Source: Massilia sp. HP4 (GTDB lineage: Bacteria; Pseudomonadota; Gammaproteobacteria; Burkholderiales; Burkholderiaceae_D). From it: a stretch of DNA of 64,000 nucleotides. The position numbers and the translations under genes were made by a program. The notes under the pieces were generated by a model, which did not search any database, was not told the DNA's origin, and saw only the letters and a list, made by a program, of their open reading frames with translations. Below, piece after piece: positions 45,199 to 54,586 of the stretch; within the stretch, counting starts at the first letter, position 1; each line of letters starts with the position of its first letter. The stretch spans positions 1 to 64,000 of the forward strand of contig NZ_STGG01000013.1 of the NCBI RefSeq assembly GCF_005222695.1. Direction: 5' to 3'.

Positions 45199-45925
45199 AA
45201 CCCTTTTGTTGGCCGGTGCGCTGGCCCTGCCGCTGATCGCGGCGGCCCAGCCCGGCATTCCGGCATTCCAGAGCAGCCCGGCGGCGGGCGGCGGCACCGC
45301 CTATTCGCTGCCGGTCCAGACCCTGCTGCTGCTGACCTCGCTGACCTTCCTGCCCGCCGCGCTGCTGATGATGACGGCGTTTACCCGCATCATCATCGTC
45401 TTGTCGCTACTGCGCCAGGCGCTGGGCACCCAGAGTGCGCCGCCGAACCAGGTGCTGGTGGGGCTGGCGCTGTTCCTGACCTTCTTCGTGATGGGCCCGA
45501 CCTTCGACCGCATCTACAGCGAAGCCTACCTGCCGCTGCAGCGCAACGAGATCCAGATGACCGCCGCCATGGAACGCGGCGCGGTGCCGCTCAAGGAATT
45601 CATGGTCAAGCAGACCCGCCAGTCCGACCTGGCGCTGTTCGTCAAGATCTCGCGCTCCGAGGCGCTGCAGGGGCCAGAAGACATTCCGCTGCGGGTCTTG
45701 ATCCCGGCCTTCGTCACCAGCGAACTCAAGACGGCGTTCCAGATCGGCTTCGCGATCTTCATACCGTTCCTGATCATCGACATGGTGGTGGCGTCGGTGC
45801 TGATGGCGATGGGCATGATGATGATGTCGCCGGCCGTGATCGCCCTGCCGTTCAAGCTGATGCTGTTCGTGCTGGTCGACGGCTGGCAACTACTGCTGGG
45901 CTCCTTGTCCCAGAGCTTCTACTAG
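45188..45925 (+). CDS. fliP: Flagellar export gate protein FliP
   Basis: FliP is the main ring protein of the export gate. The 245-residue precursor has a signal peptide ([20 protein letters not shown]), and four membrane helices with the family motifs [20 protein letters not shown] and [24 protein letters not shown] segments. It overlaps fliO by 11 bases. Confidence 0.97.
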   Translation: MRAKTLLLAGALALPLIAAAQPGIPAFQSSPAAGGGTAYSLPVQTLLLLTSLTFLPAALLMMTAFTRIIIVLSLLRQALGTQSAPPNQVLVGLALFLTFFVMGPTFDRIYSEAYLPLQRNEIQMTAAMERGAVPLKEFMVKQTRQSDLALFVKISRSEALQGPEDIPLRVLIPAFVTSELKTAFQIGFAIFIPFLIIDMVVASVLMAMGMMMMSPAVIALPFKLMLFVLVDGWQLLLGSLSQSFY

Positions 45926-45934
45926 GGAGGCGGC

Positions 45935-46204
45935 ATGACGCCCGAAAGCGTGATGACGATGGGCCGCACGGCCATGGAGGTGACCCTGATGATCTCGGCG
46001 CCGCTGCTGCTGGTGGCGCTGATCATCGGCCTGATCATCAGTATCTTCCAGGCCGCGACCCAGATCAACGAGGCGACCCTGTCCTTCATCCCGAAGCTGG
46101 TCGGCGTGTTCGTCGCCCTGGTGGTGGCCGGACCGTGGATGCTGTCGGTGATGCTCGACTATATGCGGCAGGTGTTTACCGGGATTCCGGGACTGATCGG
46201 GTAG
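45935..46204 (+). CDS. fliQ: Flagellar export gate protein FliQ
   Basis: FliQ is a small gate subunit of 89 residues with two membrane helices. The segment LLLVALIIGLIISIFQAATQ followed by INEATLSFIPK is characteristic. It lies 9 bases after fliP with GGGAGG as ribosome site. Confidence 0.96.
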   Translation: MTPESVMTMGRTAMEVTLMISAPLLLVALIIGLIISIFQAATQINEATLSFIPKLVGVFVALVVAGPWMLSVMLDYMRQVFTGIPGLIG

Positions 46205-46223
46205 CGTGGGCATGCGGACCTCC

Positions 46224-46260
46224 GTTGGACGCATCGGCGACGCAGCCGCCAACCCTGCGG
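46224..46260. repeat. Degenerate left half copy of the dispersed repeat between fliQ and fliR
   Basis: GTTGGACGCATCGGCG at 46224-46239 and GCCGCCAACCCTGCGG at 46245-46260 follow the order of the left half of the full repeat, with several changes. It ends 10 bases before the GTG of fliR and explains the otherwise long 66-base gap between these two genes. Confidence 0.5.
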
Positions 46261-46270
46261 GGCGCCGGCC

Positions 46271-47116
46271 GTGCTGACATTAACCTCGGTCGAGATCAAT
46301 GCCTGGATCGCCGGCCTGCTATGGCCGCTGTCGCGCATCATGGGGCTGATCGCGGCGGCGCCGCTGTTCGGCAATGCCGGCGTGCCGATGCGGGTCAAGG
46401 TATTGCTGGGGGTCTTCCTGGCGCTGGTGATCGCGCCGCTGGTGCCGGCGCTGCCGGCCGCCGATCCCACCTCGTGGGCGGGCCTGCTCATCCTGGTCAA
46501 GGAAATGATCATCGGGCTGGCGATGGGCTTCGCCATGCGCCTGGTGTTCGCCGCGATCGAATACGCTGGCGAGGTCGCGAGCCAGACCATGGGCCTGGGT
46601 TTCGCGGTCTTCTTCGACCCCACCACGCGCGGACGCTCGTCGGCCGTCAGCCAGTTCATGGCGCTGGTCGCGACCATGGCCTTCCTGGCCGTGAACGGCC
46701 ACCTGGTGCTGCTGGAGGCGCTGGCCGAAAGTTTCATCACCATGCCGATCACCGAAACGCCGTTTTCCTCGAACGCAGCGCTGGAACTGGCGCGCTGGGG
46801 CGGCCGCATCTTCTCGGCCGGGCTGCAGCTCGCGATGCCGGTCATCGCCGCCCTCCTGATCACCCAAGTCGCACTCGGCATCCTGACCCGCGCCGCGCCG
46901 CAGCTGAACATCTTCGGCATCGGTTTCCCGATCACCCTGGGCGTGGGCTTCCTGACCCTGAGCCTGGTCCTGCCCTACCTCGGCGCGCCGATCGTGAACC
47001 TGTTCAACCAGGGCATCGAAACCACCCGCTCGCTGCCGCGGGCCGGTAATCCGCAGCCGGGCACGCCGGGCGCGCAACCGGCCGAGGCGGCGCCGGTGAC
47101 GCCAGCGCCCGGCTAG
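46271..47116 (+). CDS. fliR: Flagellar export gate protein FliR
   Basis: FliR completes the export gate with FliP and FliQ. The 281-residue protein has six or so membrane helices and family motifs LTLTSVEINAWIAGLLWPLS and EYAGEVASQTMGLGFAVFFD. The start is GTG at 46271. The C-terminal tail is proline-rich. Its stop overlaps the stop of the convergent MarR-GNAT gene in CTAG. Confidence 0.95.
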   Translation: MLTLTSVEINAWIAGLLWPLSRIMGLIAAAPLFGNAGVPMRVKVLLGVFLALVIAPLVPALPAADPTSWAGLLILVKEMIIGLAMGFAMRLVFAAIEYAGEVASQTMGLGFAVFFDPTTRGRSSAVSQFMALVATMAFLAVNGHLVLLEALAESFITMPITETPFSSNAALELARWGGRIFSAGLQLAMPVIAALLITQVALGILTRAAPQLNIFGIGFPITLGVGFLTLSLVLPYLGAPIVNLFNQGIETTRSLPRAGNPQPGTPGAQPAEAAPVTPAPG

Positions 47117-48069
47117 CGCGGCCTGTACCGCATCGCGACGTCGCAGCGCGCATAGCGCGCGCCATAATCGGCCATGATGCCGGCGTCGTGCGCGAAGCCC
47201 AGCTTCTCGTACAAGTGGATGGCGGCCGCGCACTTGGCATTGCTGAGCAAATAAAGCGGCTCGGCCCCCAACTGCATGCCGCGCGCGATGACCGCCTCGA
47301 GCAGGAATTCGCCGGCCTTCAGGCCGCGCGCGCTTTCGCGCACGCCCATCTTGGTCAGCTCGAAACTGCGCGCGCCGGTCTTTTGCAGCGCGCAGGTGCC
47401 AACGATGCCCAGGCCGCGCGCTTCGACGAACAGGATCACGCCGCCCGGATCGACGATCTTCGCGCGCGGGTTTTCCAGCACCTCGCGGTCGGTCGCTTCG
47501 AGCTGGAACATGGCATGGATCCACTCGGCGTTGATGTCATGGAAGTGGCTGGCCAGCTCGTCGCTGAACTCGTGAATCGTGAGAATCTGCGGCGTCGACT
47601 GCGCCGCCAGCACATCGATGGAGTTTTCCGCCAGCGCTGCCTCGACCGCCGCGATCTGTTCCATGAAGTCTTGTGGCTGGCCGCCAAACAAAGCCTTGAC
47701 CGCCTCCCCGATCTGCGGCCAGACATACAGCTTGGCGCGCGCCAGCACGGCGTTTCCTTCGGATGTCAGGGAGATCGTGCGCTGGCGCGCATCGCCTTCC
47801 TGGCTTTGCTGGGATTCGACCAGGCCAAGGTCGACCAACTGGCCGATGCCGCGCGTGATGCCGGGCTGGCTGATGCCCACCGCCTGCACCAGTTGCCCGA
47901 CGGTCAGCGCCTGGCCGTCGAGCGCGGCCAGCAGGGGCATATGGGCCGGCTGCACCGGCAGGCCGGCATCGGATGCGACCTTGGCGGCGCCAGCCTGCAT
48001 CCGTTCGCCCAGGCGCTTGAGGCGGCTGCCCAGGAAGGTCGGTCCCAGGCCCTTCAATAAATCCGACAT
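47113..48069 (-). CDS. MarR-GNAT fusion protein
   Basis: This 318-residue protein has an N-terminal MarR winged helix (LTVGQLVQAVGISQPGITRG, SQEGDARQRTISLTSEG) and a C-terminal GNAT acetyltransferase domain (about 165-315) with RGLGIVGTCALQK and NAKCAAAIHLYEKLGF. Such fusions may couple repression to acetylation of a small molecule. The ATG at 48069 has GGAG upstream; an ATG at 48081 is possible. A palindrome in its promoter suggests autorepression. Confidence 0.88.
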   Translation of the reverse strand: MSDLLKGLGPTFLGSRLKRLGERMQAGAAKVASDAGLPVQPAHMPLLAALDGQALTVGQLVQAVGISQPGITRGIGQLVDLGLVESQQSQEGDARQRTISLTSEGNAVLARAKLYVWPQIGEAVKALFGGQPQDFMEQIAAVEAALAENSIDVLAAQSTPQILTIHEFSDELASHFHDINAEWIHAMFQLEATDREVLENPRAKIVDPGGVILFVEARGLGIVGTCALQKTGARSFELTKMGVRESARGLKAGEFLLEAVIARGMQLGAEPLYLLSNAKCAAAIHLYEKLGFAHDAGIMADYGARYARCDVAMRYRPR

Positions 48070-48084
48070 CACAATCTCCATAAC

Positions 48085-48109
48085 ACGATATATAACAGTG
48101 TATATTCGT
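48085..48109. promoter_or_regulatory. Palindromic operator of the MarR-GNAT gene
   Basis: The 25-base site has arms ACGATATATA (48085-48094) and TATATTCGT (48101-48109), which pair as ACGA/TCGT and TATA/TATA with a central mismatch region. It lies 16 bases upstream of the gene start, the usual place for a MarR autorepression site. Confidence 0.55.
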
Positions 48110-48150
48110 AGCAGGGGACCGTCAATGTGCTCGTTCAGGACGATCGGAGC

Positions 48151-49032
48151 TCAACCTGCCAGTGCCGGATACGTAAAGGCCAGGAAGTGCACCGCGTTGA
48201 GGGCGAAGTGGGTCAGGATCGCTCCCTCGACCCGCTTGGACCTCAGGTAGGCTACCGCATAGTGCAGGCCCGCGACCGTTGCCAGCAGCGCCAGCAGCAG
48301 GCCGCCGCCCAGGTGCGCCAGGCCGAACAGGATGGTGGTGACGAGCGTGGCCACGACTACCCCTCCCCGCCAGCCGCGCATGGCCCCGGCCATCTTCTCG
48401 AGCAGGAAGCCGCGGAAGAACGCTTCTTCGGCCACGCAGGTAATCAAGAGATTGGAAGCCAGGAACCAGGCCGAATACGGCGTCCACTTGAGATCCGGCC
48501 GGACCTGGCCCAGCAGCAAGCCCAGGCCCAGCACGACGACCAGCGTCGACACGACGATCGGCGCGATGCGGCGCAGCATTGCCAGCCACTGGTCGCGCGA
48601 GCCGATCCGCTCGCAGAACACGCCCACCAGCACGATGCCGACCACCGCCTTGTCGAAGTTGGCCCACAGCGAGAACAAGGCGCCGTCGCTCGAAAAACGG
48701 ATGCCTTCGGCCAGCATTGGATTGTGGAATCCCGGCGCCTTGTGCAGGGCCAGCGCCAGCGCCGCGACGGTGGTCAGCACCAGCAAAAGCGCCCGCGCAT
48801 ACTTGTTGTCCGCTTCGCGCGCGCCCCAGGCGAGCGCGGCGAAGACAGCGATCGACAATGGCGCGCGCCAGTCGAGGATGCCGCCATACAGGCCGGCACC
48901 AATCGCCAGCACGAGCCCGCCACACCAGGGCAAGGCTCGATTGCCGCGAACGCCAGGCAGTGGCGCCCATAGCAGGACGACGGTCAGGGCCAGCAGGCCG
49001 AACGTAAGCAGGATAGGCAGGGCGATTGTCAT
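48151..49032 (-). CDS. CPBP-family intramembrane glutamic endopeptidase
   Basis: This 293-residue protein has about eight membrane helices and the CPBP (Abi/CAAX protease) motifs: EEAFFRGFLLEKM, FGLAHLGGG and HFALNAVHFLAF. Substrates of bacterial CPBP proteases are mostly unknown. The ATG at 49032 is chosen because it begins the first helix; the ribosome site is weak. It precedes the MarR-GNAT gene by 81 bases on the same strand but lies upstream of that gene's own operator, so co-transcription is uncertain. Confidence 0.85.
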   Translation of the reverse strand: MTIALPILLTFGLLALTVVLLWAPLPGVRGNRALPWCGGLVLAIGAGLYGGILDWRAPLSIAVFAALAWGAREADNKYARALLLVLTTVAALALALHKAPGFHNPMLAEGIRFSSDGALFSLWANFDKAVVGIVLVGVFCERIGSRDQWLAMLRRIAPIVVSTLVVVLGLGLLLGQVRPDLKWTPYSAWFLASNLLITCVAEEAFFRGFLLEKMAGAMRGWRGGVVVATLVTTILFGLAHLGGGLLLALLATVAGLHYAVAYLRSKRVEGAILTHFALNAVHFLAFTYPALAG

Positions 49033-49035
49033 ACG

Positions 49036-49062
49036 CGCAATTATATGTGGGACACAATTGCG
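49036..49062. promoter_or_regulatory. Inverted repeat in front of the CPBP gene
   Basis: CGCAATT (49036-49042) and AATTGCG (49056-49062) are perfect inverted copies 14 bases apart, immediately upstream of the CPBP start codon. It is a candidate operator; no regulator can be named. Confidence 0.4.
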
Positions 49063-49223
49063 TAACAGCATCTCCTTTGGTGGAGGACAGCAGACAATCC
49101 AGGCCAAATTGCGCCGTAATGCTACTTAGCCAACAAACAAAACCCCATGGCAGGGGTAGCCTGAAGGTCCCAGGGCGTAGCAGCGCCTCAATCCGCCAAG
49201 CCACGCGTTGGCCGCTATCGACA

Positions 49224-51251
49224 ATGAAAACATCAAAACCCTTAAAGATTGCCGGTTGGATCCTGCTCGGAATTACGGTTGTAGTGATCCTGTTCTTCCT
49301 GCTGTTCGACTGGAATATGTTGCGGCCTTATATCAACCGCAAGGTGTCCGAGACCACTGGCCGCGAATTCGCGATCCGCGGCGACCTGGATGTCAAATTC
49401 CACCGCGGCCTGGACAGCGAACCCGGCTGGCGGCGCTACGTGCCGCGCCCTTATGTCAGCGCCAACGACGTATACATGAGCAACCCGAGCTGGAGCACCG
49501 TCGGCCCGCAAATGGCCAATGCCGAGCGCGTCGACGTGGGCGTGAACGTGCTGCCGCTGCTGCGCAAGCACGTCGTCATCACCGACCTGCGCCTGGCCGG
49601 GCCGGACATCGCCGTCGAGCGGCGCAAGGATGGCCGCAATTCCTGGACCTTCAAGGATAACGGCCCGTCGCAATGGGAAGTCGATATCCGACGCCTGAGT
49701 TTCAATAGCGGCAAGCTGCGCTACCTGGACGAGCCGCTCGGCATCGACCTGCGCGCCGATGCGCGCACGATCGACGGCCAGCAGCCGGCGCCCGCTGCCG
49801 GCGTGCCGCCATATGGCCTGGCCTTCACCCTGGCCGGTACCTATAACAAGGCGAAGATCACTGGCGGCGGCAAGGCCGGCGCAGTGCTCTCGCTCACCGG
49901 CGACGACATCACCTTCCCGATCGAGGCCGAGGCCAGCGCCGGCCAGAACAAGCTCGGCCTGCGCGGCGTGGTCCGCGATCCGCGCTCGCCGTCCGGCTTT
50001 GCCCTCAAGATGGAACTGGCCGGCGCCAGCATGGCCGACCTGTACGGCCTGACCGGCGTGCTGCTGCCCGAGACGCCGCCCTTCTCCACCCGCGGCGACC
50101 TGCTGGGCAAGAAGGATGGCGAGTTCTGGAACTTCACGTATAAAGACTTTACCGGCAAGGTAGGCGCCAGCGATATCGCCGGCACCCTGTCCTATGCCCA
50201 GCGCAAGCCGCGGCCGTTCCTGAGCGGCGCCCTGACCTCGCAGCAGCTGCGCCTGGCCGACCTGGGCCCGACCATCGGCGCCGATACCGGGGCCGGCACC
50301 AGGGAAGCCGGCCGCGTGAAGGCGCCGCCGCCCGGCAAGGCCTTGCCGGCGGAAGGCTTCAATACCGAGAAATGGGATGCGCTGGACGCCGAAGTGAAAT
50401 TCTCGGGCAAGCGCATCGTGCGGACCAACGACATTCCGCTGCGCGATATCGAGACCACGATCCGCATGAAGGACAAGGTGCTCACCCTCACGCCGCTGAG
50501 CTTCGGCATGGCGGGCGGCCGCATCACCTCGAATATCCGCCTCGACGGCAGCGGCAAGACGCTCGACGCCTCGGCCCGCCTGGCGGCGCGCGGGCTCAAG
50601 ATCCGCGAACTGTTCCCCAAGCTGCAATCGATGCAGGCCAGCTTCGGCGAAGTCAATGGCGATGGCGTGTTGGCCGGCAAGGGCAATACGGTGGCCGCCA
50701 TGCTCGGCACCTCGCAGGGCGAGATCAATGCCGTGGTTACCGAAGGCACGGTCAGCCAGTTCATCCTCGAACTGGCCGGCCTCAACGTGGCGAACGCCGT
50801 GTATGCCAAGATCTTCGGCGACAAGCAGACCATGCTCAACTGCGTGGCGGCGCAGACGACGGTGCGCAATGGCCGCGCCAATATCGACCGCTTCGTGCTC
50901 GACAGCGAGGATGCGGTGGTCAATGTCTCGGGCTACGTCGACCTGGCCAGGGAAAGCCTCGACGTGGACGTGCGTCCCAAATCGAAGGGTGCGCGCATCC
51001 TGACCCTGCGCACGCCGCTGTATGCGCGCGGCACCTTCACCGATCCGGAGGTCGGGCCGCACGTGGGTCCGTTGGCGCTCAAGGCTGGGGCCGCCGTGGC
51101 GCTGGCAGCCGTGAATCCGCTCGCTGCCCTGCTGCCGCTGGTGAATGTCGACAAGGCGCCGGATACCAATTGCGGCGCCGAGATCGCCGCCGCGACCAAG
51201 CCGCCGAAGGTGAATGCGAAGACGCCGCCGAAGCCGGCGGCGGCGCGTTGA
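49224..51251 (+). CDS. AsmA-family protein
   Basis: This 675-residue protein has an N-terminal membrane anchor (about 7-28) and a long periplasmic part with the AsmA pattern. It includes NRKVSETTGREFAIRGDLDV, VTDLRLAGPDI-like strands, and a C-terminal region with LNCVAAQTTVRNGRANIDRF and DLARESLDVDVRPKSKG. AsmA-like proteins are thought to bridge the envelope and move phospholipids. The ATG at 49224 begins the anchor. It converges head to tail with flgL, whose stop follows directly. Confidence 0.9.
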   Translation: MKTSKPLKIAGWILLGITVVVILFFLLFDWNMLRPYINRKVSETTGREFAIRGDLDVKFHRGLDSEPGWRRYVPRPYVSANDVYMSNPSWSTVGPQMANAERVDVGVNVLPLLRKHVVITDLRLAGPDIAVERRKDGRNSWTFKDNGPSQWEVDIRRLSFNSGKLRYLDEPLGIDLRADARTIDGQQPAPAAGVPPYGLAFTLAGTYNKAKITGGGKAGAVLSLTGDDITFPIEAEASAGQNKLGLRGVVRDPRSPSGFALKMELAGASMADLYGLTGVLLPETPPFSTRGDLLGKKDGEFWNFTYKDFTGKVGASDIAGTLSYAQRKPRPFLSGALTSQQLRLADLGPTIGADTGAGTREAGRVKAPPPGKALPAEGFNTEKWDALDAEVKFSGKRIVRTNDIPLRDIETTIRMKDKVLTLTPLSFGMAGGRITSNIRLDGSGKTLDASARLAARGLKIRELFPKLQSMQASFGEVNGDGVLAGKGNTVAAMLGTSQGEINAVVTEGTVSQFILELAGLNVANAVYAKIFGDKQTMLNCVAAQTTVRNGRANIDRFVLDSEDAVVNVSGYVDLARESLDVDVRPKSKGARILTLRTPLYARGTFTDPEVGPHVGPLALKAGAAVALAAVNPLAALLPLVNVDKAPDTNCGAEIAAATKPPKVNAKTPPKPAAAR

Positions 51252-52481
51252 TCAGATGACGTTGAACAGCGACAGCCCCGACATCGTCTTGAACGACATT
51301 TGCGCCGCCTGCAAGGTCAGCTGCTGCTGCGAGAAGTCCGAGATCGCCTTGACCGTGTCGAGTCCCTGCAGGTCGTCCAGCGTGCTCGCATACTGGATGT
51401 CGAGGTCGAGGCCAGCGCTGTCCAGGTAGTCGAGCTCGTTCATGTGGGCGCCGACCGAGGCCTGCACCGTCAGCACGTTGTCGTGGGCGTTCTTGAGATT
51501 GTCGATCGCCGAGTTCAGCTGGTTGGTCAGGGCCGCCTTGCCGGTGGAGCCATCGGTGGGCGAGCGCAGCGTCTTGATCAGGTCGGTCACGGTGGTGAAC
51601 ACCGACTGCTTCTGGCTCGGCTCGACGCTGAACTTGTCGCCGGCGGCCGGCACGCCCTTGATGTCCATCGACATGCCGCCGAAGGCAATGTTCTGGCCTT
51701 CCTTGTAGGGCAGGTCCTGCTGGTCCGGCAAGACGGTGCGCGGATCGTTGCTGGTGTTGTACACCGAATAGGTCGGCACCGGCGGCGTGTCCGCGCTCAT
51801 GCCGAACTCGATCTCATACTTGAAATTTTGCAGGCCCGGACGGTTGACGACCGAGCCCGACGAGATGATCGCGGCGCCGGTATTGTCGGCATCGGCCTTG
51901 GTCGTGAACACGCCATTGCCGGTCGGGATAGACTCGAACACGGTACTGCCGGCGGCCGACAACGGCACCTTGCGCGAGTCGCTCACCTGCAGCTGGCGCA
52001 CGCCCCCGTCGCCCTGGTAGGCGGCGCCGTTCGGCGTCGCCGTGAACGGCTGGGTGGTGGTCTTGAAACCCGAGAACAGGTAGCCGCCCACGCCGTCGGC
52101 GGTATTGGCCACGCCCAGCAGGTCGGTCAGGCGTCCTTCGAGCTCGGTCGCCAGCTTCTCGCGGTCGGCCGGCAGCATGATGCCGTTGCCGGCCTCCACC
52201 GCCAGCTCCTGGATTTCCTGAAGCAGGTCGCCGGCGTTCTGGAGCGCCGACTCCACGTGGGCCATCGACGACTTCGCGCTGCTGCGGTTGGTCGCGAACT
52301 GGGCGTTGATGTTCTGAGACTGGGTCACCTCGAGCGCGCGCGCCGAGGCCACCGGATCGTCGGCCGGGGTCAACAGGCGGCGGTCGGTCGACAGCTGCAT
52401 CTGCGTGCGCGCCAGCGCCGATTGCAGATTGTTGAGCTGGTTGGTCGAGGTGTTATACAGGTTCAGGGTACTGATGCGCAT
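51252..52481 (-). CDS. flgL: Flagellar hook-filament junction protein FlgL
   Basis: FlgL (HAP3) joins hook and filament. The 409-residue protein starts MRISTLNLYNTSTNQLNNLQ and has the flagellin-like terminal helices, including LLTPADDPVASARALEVTQ and the ending LTLQAAQMSFKTMSGLSLFN. It follows flgK by 26 bases and shares its transcript. Confidence 0.96.
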   Translation of the reverse strand: MRISTLNLYNTSTNQLNNLQSALARTQMQLSTDRRLLTPADDPVASARALEVTQSQNINAQFATNRSSAKSSMAHVESALQNAGDLLQEIQELAVEAGNGIMLPADREKLATELEGRLTDLLGVANTADGVGGYLFSGFKTTTQPFTATPNGAAYQGDGGVRQLQVSDSRKVPLSAAGSTVFESIPTGNGVFTTKADADNTGAAIISSGSVVNRPGLQNFKYEIEFGMSADTPPVPTYSVYNTSNDPRTVLPDQQDLPYKEGQNIAFGGMSMDIKGVPAAGDKFSVEPSQKQSVFTTVTDLIKTLRSPTDGSTGKAALTNQLNSAIDNLKNAHDNVLTVQASVGAHMNELDYLDSAGLDLDIQYASTLDDLQGLDTVKAISDFSQQQLTLQAAQMSFKTMSGLSLFNVI

Positions 52482-52507
52482 GATGTTCTCTGCTCAGGTT
52501 CCGGGCA

Positions 52508-54496
52508 TTAGCGGCTGATTGACAGCAGCGAGTCGAAGATCGTGCCGGCGATCTGCATTACCTTGCTGGCCGCCTGGTAGGCCTGCTGGTACTTGATCAG
52601 GTTGGTGGCTTCCTCATCCAGGTTGACGCCGGAGACATCGGCCTGCGCGCCCTGAGCTTGCGCCAGTTGGGCATTGCCCGCCGCGGCGTTGATCTGGACT
52701 TCCCGCGTCTTGTTGCCGACTTCGCTGACCATCTGGGCATACGACGACTGCAGCGTCGCGGTGCCGCCGTTGAAGATGTTCCTGGTCTGCAGCTGGCCCA
52801 GCGCCGCGATATTGCGGGTGTCGCCCACGCCGCTGCTGTTGTCGTTGATGGTGAACTGGTCGCCGCCGTTTGGCGCGCCGGTCATGGTCACGCTGATTCC
52901 GCCGAAGCTGTAGGTGGCGCCGTTCTCGAATTCGACCGGGGCGGGGCTTTCGGTCTTGTTGCCACTGTCGTCCACCCTGTAGATGGTCTCGCCGGCCGGG
53001 AAACCGGTCAGCGTGTCGGGCGTGGCGGGCGGGCCGGCCGTGCCCTTGTTGAAGGTGAGCGTGATCGGCAGCGCCGGCGGCGTGTCCAGGAAATCGCTGT
53101 CGACCCTGGTCTCGGAAATCTTGCCGGTGCCGGTGTTGCTATTGAGTTCTTCGCCCAGGATCGGGGCCGCGGCCGCGATCTGCGACACGTCGTTGATCAA
53201 CACCTTGAAATCGGCGGCGCCATTGATGGTCGGACGCACCATGAAGGTATCGCCCTCGCGCGGACGTTCCGAGAACGTGAGTTCGACGCCGTTCACGACC
53301 AGCGTGGCATTGCCGTCGGCATCGGGCTCGACCGAACCGACCCCCTGCCGGCCCGGCAGGCTGACCACATTATATTTGCCGTCCTTGAACTTGACCTCGT
53401 AGTCGTTGTCGCTCAGCTTGCTCGGATCGACGATCTTGGCCTTCACCTCGGCGGCGGGATCGTCGGTGGTGCCCTTGGCGTTATTGATGCTTGCGCCGAC
53501 GACTCCCGCCGCGACATGGAAGAAGGGCTTGCCCGGCTGACCATTCTGGTCCAGGCCCAGCTCGTGCTGCTTGTTGAATTCGAAGGCCAGGCCGACCGCG
53601 ATCTTGCCCAGCTGGCTCTGCGCCTTGTCGAGGGTCGTGCTGCGGAATTCGAGCGCACCGCCCAGTTTGCCGCCCGGCAGGGCGCCGTCCGGCAGCATCG
53701 ATACATTGCCGCCTATCTGGTAGCCCACTTCGAGGCGGCTCAGGTCGGTCGGCGACGCGATGGCCGCCAGCTGGAAGGAATCCTGGCCCACCACCAGCGG
53801 CTGCCCATTGCCGATCGATACGGTCAGGCTGTTATTGTCGCCCGGCCGGGCATCGGCCTTGATGTATTTGTTCAGCTCCAGCACCAGCTGGTCGCGCTGG
53901 TCCAGCAGGTCGTTCGGCGGGCGCTGCTCGGACGAAGCGTAGTTGCCGATCTGGTCATTGAGCTTGGCGATCTGCTTGGCGTAGGTATTGATCGCGGTGA
54001 CGCTCGACTCGATCTCGGAATTGACGCCGTCGCGGATCTGGCCCAGGCGCGCATCGAGGTCGTTCAAGCGCGTGGCCAGCGTCTCGGCGCTCGACAGCAT
54101 CGCCTGGCGCGACGGCACCGAGGCGCGGTTGGCGGCCATGTCCTGGATGCCCTTGAAGAAGCCCTGGGTCGCCGGGGTCAGGCCCGAGGTGGTGTCGGCC
54201 AGCAGATTGTCGATCTGCTTGATCTGCGAATAATATGATTCCAGGCCGCTGGTACTGGCCTGGGCGCTGCGCACCTGCGTATTGAGGAAATCGTCGCTGT
54301 AGCGCTTGATCTGCGAGATCTGGGTGCCGGTCCCCATGAAGCCGACGCCCGTGTTGAGCGCAGCGGCAGTCGCCTGCACCACTACCTGGCGGCTATAGCC
54401 GGCCACGTTGGCGTTGGTGATGTTGTGGCCGGTAGTGGACAGGGCCGCTTGCGCTGCGTACAGGCCTGTTTTACCGATGGCGAGAAGGCTGCTCAT
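52508..54496 (-). CDS. flgK: Flagellar hook-associated protein FlgK
   Basis: FlgK (HAP1) is the first junction protein. The 662-residue protein starts MSSLLAIGKTGLYAAQAALS, with TGHNITNANVAGYSRQ, and ends in the conserved EEATNLIKYQQAYQAASKVM region. The middle domains are variable. A sigma-28-like site lies 30-55 bases upstream. Confidence 0.97.
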   Translation of the reverse strand: MSSLLAIGKTGLYAAQAALSTTGHNITNANVAGYSRQVVVQATAAALNTGVGFMGTGTQISQIKRYSDDFLNTQVRSAQASTSGLESYYSQIKQIDNLLADTTSGLTPATQGFFKGIQDMAANRASVPSRQAMLSSAETLATRLNDLDARLGQIRDGVNSEIESSVTAINTYAKQIAKLNDQIGNYASSEQRPPNDLLDQRDQLVLELNKYIKADARPGDNNSLTVSIGNGQPLVVGQDSFQLAAIASPTDLSRLEVGYQIGGNVSMLPDGALPGGKLGGALEFRSTTLDKAQSQLGKIAVGLAFEFNKQHELGLDQNGQPGKPFFHVAAGVVGASINNAKGTTDDPAAEVKAKIVDPSKLSDNDYEVKFKDGKYNVVSLPGRQGVGSVEPDADGNATLVVNGVELTFSERPREGDTFMVRPTINGAADFKVLINDVSQIAAAAPILGEELNSNTGTGKISETRVDSDFLDTPPALPITLTFNKGTAGPPATPDTLTGFPAGETIYRVDDSGNKTESPAPVEFENGATYSFGGISVTMTGAPNGGDQFTINDNSSGVGDTRNIAALGQLQTRNIFNGGTATLQSSYAQMVSEVGNKTREVQINAAAGNAQLAQAQGAQADVSGVNLDEEATNLIKYQQAYQAASKVMQIAGTIFDSLLSISR

Positions 54497-54524
54497 GACT
54501 GTTTTTCTCTCTTTGACAATACCG

Positions 54525-54551
54525 TCTACGGCAGCTTTCGGGAAAACTTGA
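54525..54551 (-). promoter_or_regulatory. Sigma-28 promoter of flgK-flgL
   Basis: On the reverse strand TCAAGTTT (54551-54544), an 11-base spacer and GCCGTAGA (54532-54525) resemble the FliA consensus. The -35 box matches 7 of 8 positions and the -10 box 5 of 8. It would make flgKL late genes separate from flgB-J. Confidence 0.6.
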
Positions 54552-54586
54552 CGGTCAGTTGTAAGGACATGTTTCGAGCCGTGGTA

